Shown here: positions 1 to 6,633 of the stretch, piece after piece
Numbering within the stretch: the first letter of the stretch is position 1
Layout: each line of letters opens with the position of its first letter
NCBI GenBank assembly: GCA_947629615.1
Contig: CANRER010000053.1
Coordinates: 1 to 9,136, forward strand
Source: an uncultured Clostridia bacterium
GTDB lineage: Bacteria; Bacillota; Clostridia; UMGS1883
Direction: 5' to 3'
Length of the DNA: 9,136 nucleotides
Program-made: the position numbers and the translations under genes
The notes under the pieces: model-generated
The model's input: the letters and a program-made list of their open reading frames with translations, nothing else
The model's database searches: none
Told to the model about the DNA's origin: nothing

Positions 1-6
1 TTACCC

Positions 7-1650
7 ATGCTTACGCTTTTGGAAATTGAGAATATAGCCGTCATCGAAAAGGCCTTCCTCGAGCCGGGCGAGGGCTTTAACGTGCTGACGGGCGAAACCG
101 GCGCGGGAAAGTCGCTGCTCATCGATTCGCTGGACATTGTGCTCGGCGGGCGGGGCCGGCGGGAGCTGGTGCGAGCCGGGGCGGATTACGCCTCGGTCAG
201 GGCTTCGTTTTACTGCCCGTCGCTCGCCCCGTTTCTGACGGAAATAGGACTCACGCCCGAGGAGGACGGCAGCGTGCTGCTGCGGCGCAGGATATACCGC
301 GACGGCAGGAGCCTTTGCGGCATAGGCGCCGAAACCGTGCCGCTCAGCGTCCTTCGCTCCGTGGGCGGGCGGCTGGCCGCCATACACGGCCAGCACGACG
401 GCATAGTCCTGCTCAGCCCCGCCGCACACATTGACTTCATTGACGGCTTCGCCGCCGACGGGGAGCTGCTCGCGGATTACCGCGCCAAATTCGACGAATA
501 CAAAGAGGCCCTCCGCCGCTTGGAGGAGGCCCGCGCCAACGCCGAAACCCGGCGGGCGAGAATAGATTTTCTGGAATTTCAGGTCAAAGAGATTTCCGAA
601 GCCTCGCTCCGCGACGGCGAAGAGGAGGAGCTGACCGAGCGGCGCGACCTTCTGGCCTCCGCCGAGGAGCTTGCCGCGGGCTCCGAACGCGCCGCCGAGG
701 CAACCGACGCTGCGCTGGACGCGCTCGGCTCCGCCGCGTCCTCAGCCGAGGAGGTTGCGGCCGTGGATAAGTCCGTGGAGGAGAACGCCTCCCGCCTGCG
801 GGAGATGTACTACGAGCTGCAGGAGATACACCGCGACCTCGCGTCCTACTCGTCGCGGGTGGAGTATAACCCCGCCGAGCTGGCCGATATTGAGGAAAGG
901 CTTGGCGTTATATACCGCCTCGAGCGCAAGTACGGCTTGACCGTGGCCGACGTTTTGGCCGTGCTGAAGAAGGCCTCGGACGAGCTTGACGAGCTGACAT
1001 ACGCTGAGGAGCACGGCGGCGAGCTGGAGGAGGACGTCCGCGTCAAGCTGGAGCTTGCCCGCTCCGCCGCCGAAAGGCTCTCGCAGGCGCGAAAGGCCGC
1101 CGGCGAGGAGCTGTGCCGCCGTATATGCGGCGAGCTGGCCTTTTTGGATATGCCAAAAACGCGCGTTTCGTTAAGGCTCACGCCTTGCGAGCTTTGGGAT
1201 AAGGGGGCCGAAAGGGTGGAGCTGTTGATTTCCACCAATCCCGCCGAGGAGCCCAAGCCCCTCGCCAAGGTGGCCAGCGGCGGCGAGCTGAGCCGCGTGA
1301 TGCTGGCGATAAAGAGCGTGTTCACCGCCGAAAGCGACGCCGACGTTATAGTTTTTGACGAGATAGACTCCGGCGTCAGCGGCAGAGCCGCCGAAAAAAT
1401 AGCCCTAAAGATAAGCGAGCTGGCAAAGGGCCGTCAGGTGCTGTGCATAACGCACCTGCCCGTCATAGCGGCGGCGGCCTCGCGCCACTTCCTAATAGAA
1501 AAGGATCCCGACGCGATGCTCACGCGCGTCCGCCCCATCGAGGGCGAGGAGCGCGAACGCGAGCTGGCGCGCATTATACGCGGCGACCATGTAACCGCCG
1601 CCGCGCTTGAAAACGCCCGCGAGCTTTTGGGCAATAATTTTGGGCAATAA
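7..1650 (+). CDS. recN: DNA repair protein RecN (SMC-like ATPase)
   Basis: RecN is a cytoplasmic SMC-like ATPase that is recruited early to DNA double-strand breaks and supports RecA-dependent recombinational repair. The 547-residue product has the usual family length and architecture. A Walker A motif GETGAGKS lies at residues 29-36. Long Glu/Ala/Arg-rich helical stretches (about 155-360) fit an antiparallel coiled coil. The ABC signature ASGGELSR is at 423-430, Walker B VIVFDEID at 447-454, and the switch His in THLP at 482-485. The start is supported by the typical N-terminus MLTLLEIENIAVIE, which aligns with other RecN proteins; only six bases precede it, so its ribosome binding site and promoter lie outside the window. 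The rseC-like gene follows after 19 bp in the same direction. The last codons are altered by a 13-bp tandem duplication (1625-1650). Identification is very secure. Confidence 0.97.
   Translation: MLTLLEIENIAVIEKAFLEPGEGFNVLTGETGAGKSLLIDSLDIVLGGRGRRELVRAGADYASVRASFYCPSLAPFLTEIGLTPEEDGSVLLRRRIYRDGRSLCGIGAETVPLSVLRSVGGRLAAIHGQHDGIVLLSPAAHIDFIDGFAADGELLADYRAKFDEYKEALRRLEEARANAETRRARIDFLEFQVKEISEASLRDGEEEELTERRDLLASAEELAAGSERAAEATDAALDALGSAASSAEEVAAVDKSVEENASRLREMYYELQEIHRDLASYSSRVEYNPAELADIEERLGVIYRLERKYGLTVADVLAVLKKASDELDELTYAEEHGGELEEDVRVKLELARSAAERLSQARKAAGEELCRRICGELAFLDMPKTRVSLRLTPCELWDKGAERVELLISTNPAEEPKPLAKVASGGELSRVMLAIKSVFTAESDADVIVFDEIDSGVSGRAAEKIALKISELAKGRQVLCITHLPVIAAAASRHFLIEKDPDAMLTRVRPIEGEERERELARIIRGDHVTAAALENARELLGNNFGQ
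1625..1650 (+). repeat. Perfect 13-bp tandem duplication spanning the recN stop
   Basis: The 13-mer TTTTGGGCAATAA occurs twice head to tail, at 1625-1637 and 1638-1650, with no mismatch. Only the second copy's TAA is in the recN frame; the first copy's TAA is out of frame. Removing one copy would make recN end ...Leu-Leu-Gly-Asn-Lys followed by a TAG, instead of the present ...Leu-Leu-Gly-Asn-Asn-Phe-Gly-Gln-TAA. The repeat is seen directly; a recent slippage duplication is an inference. Confidence 0.9.
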
Positions 1651-1669
1651 ATAGGAGAGGAGCGCATTT

Positions 1670-2077
1670 ATGGATCAGATAGGACAGGTGGTCGAGCTTC
1701 AGGGCAGGAACGCCATTGTGCGGGTGCGGCGCGCTCCCGCCTGCGGCGAAAACTGCGCCTCGTGCGGCGGGGGCTGTTCGCCCACGTCCACCACGCTTAA
1801 GGCCGTGAACGGTCTGAACGCCAAGGTGGGCGACATGGTAAAGGTGGAAATGAGCGGCGGGGCCTTTGTGCTGCTGGCCTTTGTGGGCTACATTCTGCCG
1901 ATTTTGATTGCCATAGCGGCCTACCTCGCCGCCCTGCGCATAAGCGGCGACAGCCTTGTGGCCGACATTGCCGCCGTGGCGGCGCTTGTGCTGACGCTCG
2001 TCGTGTTTTTCGCGGCGGATAAAATGCCGCGCCGCTCAACCCGCTTCAGCAGCCGTATAATTAGAATTTTAAGATAG
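1670..2077 (+). CDS. RseC-like (SoxR_RseC family) membrane protein
   Basis: This 135-residue protein matches the layout of the SoxR_RseC family. It has a short cytoplasmic N-terminal domain beginning with a Gly-Gln-Val-Val-rich beta segment, then a cysteine cluster at C25, C29, C32 and C36 (spacing C-x3-C-x2-C-x3-C). Two hydrophobic membrane segments follow at about 66-89 and 96-116, and the C-terminal tail is rich in Arg/Ser. In proteobacteria, RseC works with the Rsx/Rnf electron-transfer complex to reduce SoxR and also affects sigma-E control. Homologues occur in Firmicutes, where the partner is often unknown, so a redox or Fe-S role is inferred. The start is supported by GAGGAG at 1657-1662, seven bases before the ATG. 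It lies between recN and ridA as part of a likely operon. Family assignment is fairly secure, precise function is not. Confidence 0.85.
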   Translation: MDQIGQVVELQGRNAIVRVRRAPACGENCASCGGGCSPTSTTLKAVNGLNAKVGDMVKVEMSGGAFVLLAFVGYILPILIAIAAYLAALRISGDSLVADIAAVAALVLTLVVFFAADKMPRRSTRFSSRIIRILR

Positions 2078-2092
2078 GAAGGAAGAAAAATC

Positions 2093-2464
2093 ATGGAAAA
2101 AATCACCACCAACTCCGCCCCCGGGGCCATCGGCCCCTACTCTCAGGCTATCAAGGCCGGCGGCTTTTTGTTCACCAGCGGCCAAATCCCCCTCGACCCC
2201 TCGACCGGCGCCCTGCCCGAGGGAGCCTCCGCGCAGGCGCGGCAGGCGCTTACCAACCTTACCAACTTGATACGCGCCGCCGGGGCCGACGTGAGCAAAA
2301 CCGTCAAAACCGTTGTGTTCATCAAGAATATGGACGATTTCGCCGAGATAAATAAGGTCTACGCCGAATTTTTCACTGAGCCTTACCCCGCCCGCTCCTG
2401 CGTGGAGGTCGCCCGCCTGCCGAAGGACGTGCTTATCGAGGCCGAGGCCGTAGTTGAGCTTTAA
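2093..2464 (+). CDS. ridA: RidA family reactive intermediate/imine deaminase
   Basis: RidA proteins are small cytoplasmic trimers that hydrolyse reactive enamine/imine intermediates released by PLP-dependent dehydratases such as threonine dehydratase, preventing damage to other PLP enzymes. The 123-residue product has standard length and hallmarks: IGPYSQA near residues 13-19, the FTSGQIPLDP strand and loop at 27-36, and the C-terminal block PARSCVEVARLPKD at 99-112. Arg101, Cys103 and Glu116 correspond to the residues that mark the active pocket in the RidA subfamily (Arg105, Cys107 and Glu120 in the Escherichia coli protein). Keeping this arginine argues for a true deaminase rather than a divergent Rid member. 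An AGGAAGGA ribosome binding site (2076-2083) overlaps the rseC-like stop codon, which suggests translational coupling. The gene closes the left cluster and is followed directly by a terminator. Confidence 0.95.
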   Translation: MEKITTNSAPGAIGPYSQAIKAGGFLFTSGQIPLDPSTGALPEGASAQARQALTNLTNLIRAAGADVSKTVKTVVFIKNMDDFAEINKVYAEFFTEPYPARSCVEVARLPKDVLIEAEAVVEL

Positions 2465-2470
2465 GTACAG

Positions 2471-2500
2471 AAAAACAGACCCCTGCGGGGTCTGTTTTTT
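2471..2500. terminator. Bidirectional Rho-independent terminator between convergent operons
   Basis: A perfect 13-bp inverted repeat (arms 2471-2483 and 2487-2499, loop TGC) begins seven bases after the ridA stop. The G/C-rich core GACCCC/GGGGTC is flanked by an A-run on the left and a T-run on the right. RNA from either strand would therefore form a stable hairpin followed by uridines. It should terminate the recN-rseC-ridA transcript and, from the other side, the comEC-terminated transcript, whose stop codon lies about 70 bp away. Confidence 0.93.
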
Positions 2501-2502
2501 CG

Positions 2503-2569
2503 TGCGCCGCACCATCGTCAAAGCCGTTTTGTTTGGGCTTGCGTAACATATCGGCCCACGTGCGTAACG
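2503..2569. other. Rest of the convergent intergenic region
   Basis: Between the terminator and the comEC stop codon I see no gene and no second strong terminator. The sequence holds a direct repeat TGCGTAAC (2540-2547 and 2561-2568, 21 bp apart) and a CACGTG palindrome at 2557-2562. A GTGCG-C-CGCAC palindrome (2502-2512) starts one base to the left. These are short enough to be chance and would fall in the 3' untranslated part of the comEC transcript. Confidence 0.5.
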
Positions 2570-4771
2570 TCATTTTTTCACGAGGGAGCCTCCGGTCAAA
2601 TCGAATACGGCGGCGCCGCTTTCGCCGGTTATATGTACGTCCGCGCCGCAGGCGAGCAGATTGTCGAGATACGCGCAGCTCTCCCTCGCGCTCTTAGGGC
2701 CGGAAATCACGGCAAAGGTGGGGCGGGAGCGGTTTATCTCGCCGTAATAGTTATATTTGCCGCCGCCGTGGTTCGGAGTTTTCACAATGTCGCAGGGCTC
2801 CCACTCGGTGTAGCCGTCGGCGCAGAACAGTATCCTGCGGCCTTGGTATTCCGCCATGATAGCCGTGCCGTCGTTTTCGCCGGCGGGCCGCAGCCGAAGC
2901 GAGGCTATACACAGTTCCTCGCCGAGGCTCACAACGCGGACGCCGTTTTCGGCGGCCTCCGCCAACAGCTCGGCGGCCTCGGGGCTGCCCTCGACGCGCC
3001 TTGGCAGGCAGAGCGTTTTGACCATGCCGTCCGCCGCAAGGCTCGCAAGCCCGCTGATATGCTCGCGGTCGGCGGAGGTGGCCACGGCCGCGTCAACGCG
3101 GGCGATGCCCAACCCCTCGAGAAGGTCGCGGGCCTCCCTGCCGGTGGAGCCGCCGTCAACGAGAACGGTTTTCCCGCCGGGCAGGCGGAACACCGCGCAG
3201 TCGCCGCGGCCAACGTCAAGAAAGGTCAGCGTGGCGCGGCTGTTTTCGGCGCGTATCATCAGTCCGCCCGCACAGCCCGCAATTATGGCGCAGACGGCGA
3301 GCGCGGCCGCCATGACGCGCCGCTTTGAGCATATAAGGTACAACGCCGATACTGCCGCCGCGTACGCGATGACGAGCGGGGCCGAGGGCCGCCCCGTCGG
3401 AACCGTTGCAAGCGGGAGCGCGGCAATACGCCTTGCGGCGAGGGCGATAAAGCCGAACAACACGCCGCAAAGCTTGGCGCAAAGCCCGCCCAAAAGGGGT
3501 ACGCGACCGAGAACGGGCAGCAAAAGCCCGAGCGGCAGGGCAAGGCTGAGCGGCGGCACGGCGATAAGGTTCGCGGGGATAAAGTACAGCGCGAAGCCGT
3601 TGTAATGGGCCGCGATGGCCGGGAGCGCGCCTATCTGAGCCGCCACGCTCACGAGCGCCAGCTCCGCCGGGGCGCGAAGAGCCGTTGGCAGGGAGGCGAG
3701 CTTCGGCTGCCAAAGCGGAACGAACAGCAGTATGCCGAGAGTGGCCAGCGCGGAAAGCTGGAACGAGGCCCCGCGTATCAGCATGGGGTTCCACAGCAGC
3801 ATGGCGGATACCGCCGCGCCGAGAGAGGAAAGCGGGTCGCCGTCGCGGTAGAGCAGTCTTGCGAAAAGGTAGAGCAGCGTCATTATGCAGGCCCGCACCG
3901 TCGCGCTGCTCGCGCCCGTGACGAGCGTGAACGCCGCCGCGCCGCACATGGCAGCCGCGAACCCGCCCCGCCCCCTGCCGAACAGCAGGGAAAGCAGCGT
4001 CAGCAGAACGACCGAAACTATTGAAAGATGCAAACCCGACACCGCCGCGATGTGGCTCAACCCCGAGGCTGAGAGCGCGGATTTCAGCTCCGCGCTCATG
4101 TGGCGTTTGTCGCCGAACACCGCCGCGCCGTAAAGCCCCAAGGCGTCGCCGGCGAGCAGCCGTTCCCCGGCGCGTACCGCCATGCTCCGCGCCCGCGCGG
4201 CCAGCGACGACGGCGTTTTTCTTCCCGGCTTAACCGTCATCGGGCCGTTGTCAACAGCCGTCAGGTAAATTCTGCGGCTGTACAGATAGGAGCGGCTGTC
4301 GAAGCCGAAGCCGTTTTTCGCCGGAGAGGGGGCGTTCAGCGTGACGCGCAGCTGCACTCTGTCGCCGGCCGAGGGGGTATCCGCCCGAACGCCGTAGCGG
4401 GTGAGCTGCACAAGGCCAAGCTTTTCGGTCTTTATCACACAGACCTCGCGGTTGTCGTATATATCGACGCCGCCGCGCACCGTGCCGCTTATCTCAACCT
4501 CGGCCCCGTCGTACTTCGCGGCAAGAGAGGCCGCGCGGCTCGCGGCGGAGGCGTAGTTAAGCGCCGTCAACACGGCAAAAAGCGCGGCTATCAAAGGGAC
4601 AGCCGCGCTTTTACGAACAAACGCCAAGGCCGCGCAGGCGGCAAGCTCCGCCGCGACGGCGACCCACAGCGGCGCGCCGAACGCGCCGAGCGTAGCCGCT
4701 CCCGTTACGGAAGCGGCGATAACAAGCATTGGTCTTTTTATTTTGATTTTGTCGTTTGTAAGCTTATCCAT
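2570..4771 (-). CDS. comEC: ComEC/Rec2 family DNA-uptake channel protein, with atypical metallo-beta-lactamase domain
   Basis: ComEC forms the inner-membrane channel for single-stranded DNA during natural transformation. This 733-residue protein has the usual three-part order. Residues 1-180 hold N-terminal membrane segments and an OB-like DUF4131 region. Residues about 200-510 form the competence domain, with GLSHIAAVSGLHLSIV at 237-252, the TGASSATVRA segment near 285-294 and a conserved FQLSALATLGILLF further on, set among many membrane helices. From residue 515 there is a metallo-beta-lactamase fold starting LTFLDVGRGD. Its expected HxDxDH motif reads SADREH (566-571) and the usual HHG motif reads NHG (667-669), so key metal ligands are missing. 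The ATG at 4771 starts 5 bp after the upstream stop; a TTG at 4783 overlapping that stop is an alternative (737 residues). The Shine-Dalgarno is weak for both, so translation probably depends on coupling. No comEA is visible nearby. The family is secure; a role in transformation is not shown. Confidence 0.92.
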   Translation of the reverse strand: MDKLTNDKIKIKRPMLVIAASVTGAATLGAFGAPLWVAVAAELAACAALAFVRKSAAVPLIAALFAVLTALNYASAASRAASLAAKYDGAEVEISGTVRGGVDIYDNREVCVIKTEKLGLVQLTRYGVRADTPSAGDRVQLRVTLNAPSPAKNGFGFDSRSYLYSRRIYLTAVDNGPMTVKPGRKTPSSLAARARSMAVRAGERLLAGDALGLYGAAVFGDKRHMSAELKSALSASGLSHIAAVSGLHLSIVSVVLLTLLSLLFGRGRGGFAAAMCGAAAFTLVTGASSATVRACIMTLLYLFARLLYRDGDPLSSLGAAVSAMLLWNPMLIRGASFQLSALATLGILLFVPLWQPKLASLPTALRAPAELALVSVAAQIGALPAIAAHYNGFALYFIPANLIAVPPLSLALPLGLLLPVLGRVPLLGGLCAKLCGVLFGFIALAARRIAALPLATVPTGRPSAPLVIAYAAAVSALYLICSKRRVMAAALAVCAIIAGCAGGLMIRAENSRATLTFLDVGRGDCAVFRLPGGKTVLVDGGSTGREARDLLEGLGIARVDAAVATSADREHISGLASLAADGMVKTLCLPRRVEGSPEAAELLAEAAENGVRVVSLGEELCIASLRLRPAGENDGTAIMAEYQGRRILFCADGYTEWEPCDIVKTPNHGGGKYNYYGEINRSRPTFAVISGPKSARESCAYLDNLLACGADVHITGESGAAVFDLTGGSLVKK

Positions 4772-4776
4772 CGGCT

Positions 4777-6633
4777 TTACCAAGCGGAACCGCCGCCACC
4801 GCCGCCGCCACCGCCGGAAAATCCGCCGCCGGAGAAGCCCCCGCCAAAGCCGCCGGACCTGCCGAAGCCTCCGCCGGCGTTGCGCACGGCGCGTTGGGCG
4901 AACACCTTGTTAAGCCCGCCCGAGGCCCGCGCGACGGTATTACCGAAATACATAGGCGTGAAGGGGTAGTACCCATAGCCGTAATACCAGCTCGGCGGCT
5001 CCTTAATCAGCCCCTCGAACTTCCTTGACCAAGCGTCGGTCACCCCTAACACAAAGGCGAAGGGCAGAGTGTCGAAAAAGTAGGAGGGATTTTCGTTCAC
5101 AAGGCTTTCTATCTTGTCCTTTTCGGCGGTTTCGAGGAAATCCTTAAAGCCGAGGCAGCGGCCTATTATGCCCGTGGCGTAGTCCGTTCGGCGGCGGATA
5201 AGCGCCGCGAACAGCGCGCCGAGCGTGGCCGCGCCCACAATGACAAGGCAGCGCAGCCGCCCGCCGAAGAACCGCGCCTCCATAAGGGCCGAAGCGATAT
5301 AACAGCCAAAGCCGCCCGCAAGGGCGATCAGCGCGGCCGCGAAAAAGCGGCTCCCGCTGACGGAACGCTGTACAAGGCCGAGGGTTAGCGCATAAACTAT
5401 CAGCGGCGGCACAAGCCCGGCAAGGCCGAAAAGGCCGGTATCGGCAGGCTCGCGCAAAAGGGCGAGCAGGCCGTAAAGCAGCGGCGGCAGCAGGCACAGC
5501 CCAAGCTGCATGGCCGACGCGGCGGCGTTTTTGCGCCGTTCGAGGGCTCGTTTGCCGCGAAAGCTCACCTGCGCGTTCACGATGACGGACTGCGCCTCGT
5601 CGTAGAAGCCTTCGCCGATCTCTCTGTCGGTCACGCTGTCGCCGTCCTTAAAGAGGGCGGCAAACGCTTTGCGTTCGTATTCGGGTCTTTCCTCGCCCAT
5701 TTGAGCGGCCTTTTCCAGTGTGAACGAACCGTTTTCACCCTCATGATACTTGATATATCCCTTCGACGCCCAATAGAAAAACATGGCCGAAACGGCTGAA
5801 TTATCCACGCCTCGGTTCACGATATACGAAACCTCGGCGGGGTTCATGTCGTCGGGGGAGTAAAACTCCACGGTTCGGACGATGGGGTCGTCGCGGCCTA
5901 TGCCAAACCACCGCGCGGCGGTCAGCGCCGCCAGTACCAGCGCGGCCAGCGCGAAGGCGAACGCCGCGAGGCTTTCGGCGGGGGCAAGGCTTTTCGGCGC
6001 GGAGGCGAAGGTCCCCTCGGGCAGGCGGACGTAAAGCGTCAGTCCCTCGCGGGGGGCAAGCTCAACGCCCGTCACAGAGAGCGTCGCGCCGTCGGCGGCC
6101 ACCCCTTCGAGCCTTTCGCTTCCGCCATAGGCCCCTCGGTAAGCGTCGAAGCCGTTTATGGCCTCGGTTGGCAGCGTGAGCCGTACCGAGGCTCCGTGTA
6201 TCGGAACGTCCCACTCGGTGCCGATTGGCGTGACGTAAACTATGTCGTTTTCGCTGTCGCCGTCGCGGGCGTATACGAGGTCGTAGCTTATGCGGTAGGT
6301 TTTCGGCCCGTACACGTAGTCGTAAGGGCTGCCGATGCGTATGCCCAGCACGTTGGAGCCGCGTTCGAGCGCGAAGGACTCGCCCTCCACGCTGACGTTT
6401 TCGATTTTGTATGGCTCTTGGCTGCTGCTGAGGGGAATTTCCCGCAGCAGGCCGTGGCTTTGGCCGAAGAAGTCGAGCGCGATGGTTTCGCTGACGTGGT
6501 GCCGTCTGTCGGCGTCAACCGTTATATCCACGTCGTAGGAGCTGACGTTAAAGGGCTCGTAGGCCAGAGCCGGCGCCGCGAAAAGCAGCAGAGCCGCGAG
6601 GCAGACCGCTATTTTAGAACTTGACCTGAACAT
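4777..6633 (-). CDS. DUF2207 family predicted membrane protein with Gly-rich tail
   Basis: This 618-residue envelope protein is of unknown biochemical function. It begins with a Sec signal peptide (charged start, hydrophobic 8-20, likely cleavage after APALA at residue 24). An extracytoplasmic beta-rich DUF2207 domain (about 25-215) follows, then a membrane helix at about 222-240. A soluble segment with the family-typical SPDDMNPAEVSYI region (259-271) comes next, then a cluster of membrane helices between about 376 and 479. The conserved blocks GFKDFLETAEKDKI (495-508) and LPFAFVLGVTDAWSRKF (523-539) follow. The end is a Gly/Phe/Ser-rich tail (587-618) with nine consecutive glycines, common in this family. 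The frame stays open upstream to 6702, but the ATG at 6633 is chosen because the signal peptide starts there and GGAGAGGG (6637-6644) sits at proper distance. It overlaps the end of lemA by 20 bp; LemA and DUF2207 proteins are frequent neighbours. Confidence 0.9.
   Translation of the reverse strand: MFRSSSKIAVCLAALLLFAAPALAYEPFNVSSYDVDITVDADRRHHVSETIALDFFGQSHGLLREIPLSSSQEPYKIENVSVEGESFALERGSNVLGIRIGSPYDYVYGPKTYRISYDLVYARDGDSENDIVYVTPIGTEWDVPIHGASVRLTLPTEAINGFDAYRGAYGGSERLEGVAADGATLSVTGVELAPREGLTLYVRLPEGTFASAPKSLAPAESLAAFAFALAALVLAALTAARWFGIGRDDPIVRTVEFYSPDDMNPAEVSYIVNRGVDNSAVSAMFFYWASKGYIKYHEGENGSFTLEKAAQMGEERPEYERKAFAALFKDGDSVTDREIGEGFYDEAQSVIVNAQVSFRGKRALERRKNAAASAMQLGLCLLPPLLYGLLALLREPADTGLFGLAGLVPPLIVYALTLGLVQRSVSGSRFFAAALIALAGGFGCYIASALMEARFFGGRLRCLVIVGAATLGALFAALIRRRTDYATGIIGRCLGFKDFLETAEKDKIESLVNENPSYFFDTLPFAFVLGVTDAWSRKFEGLIKEPPSWYYGYGYYPFTPMYFGNTVARASGGLNKVFAQRAVRNAGGGFGRSGGFGGGFSGGGFSGGGGGGGGGSAW
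4780..4875 (-). repeat. Low-complexity GGY tract encoding the Gly-rich tail of the DUF2207 protein
   Basis: The last 32 sense codons of the DUF2207 gene are mostly GGC/GGT glycine codons with interspersed Phe and Ser, ending in nine consecutive glycine codons at 4789-4815. The plus strand shows runs of CCGCCGCCA. The tract is an internal part of the CDS, not a separate element, and is a plausible site for replication slippage. It lies immediately before the comEC start. Confidence 0.85.

Noticed and set aside
846..1325. A 159-codon minus-strand open frame inside recN
   Set aside because: It is Ser/Arg-rich and antisense to the RecN coiled coil and part of the ATPase domain, so it is a compositional shadow.
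2633..3328. A 231-codon + strand open frame opposite the 3' end of comEC
   Set aside because: The minus strand encodes a recognisable ComEC beta-lactamase-like domain here, and the + frame has no motif support or good ribosome binding site.
4100..4969. A 289-codon open frame on the + strand opposite comEC and the DUF2207 tail
   Set aside because: Its long proline run is just the complement of the glycine codons of the DUF2207 tail; the rest is Arg/Ala-rich shadow sequence.
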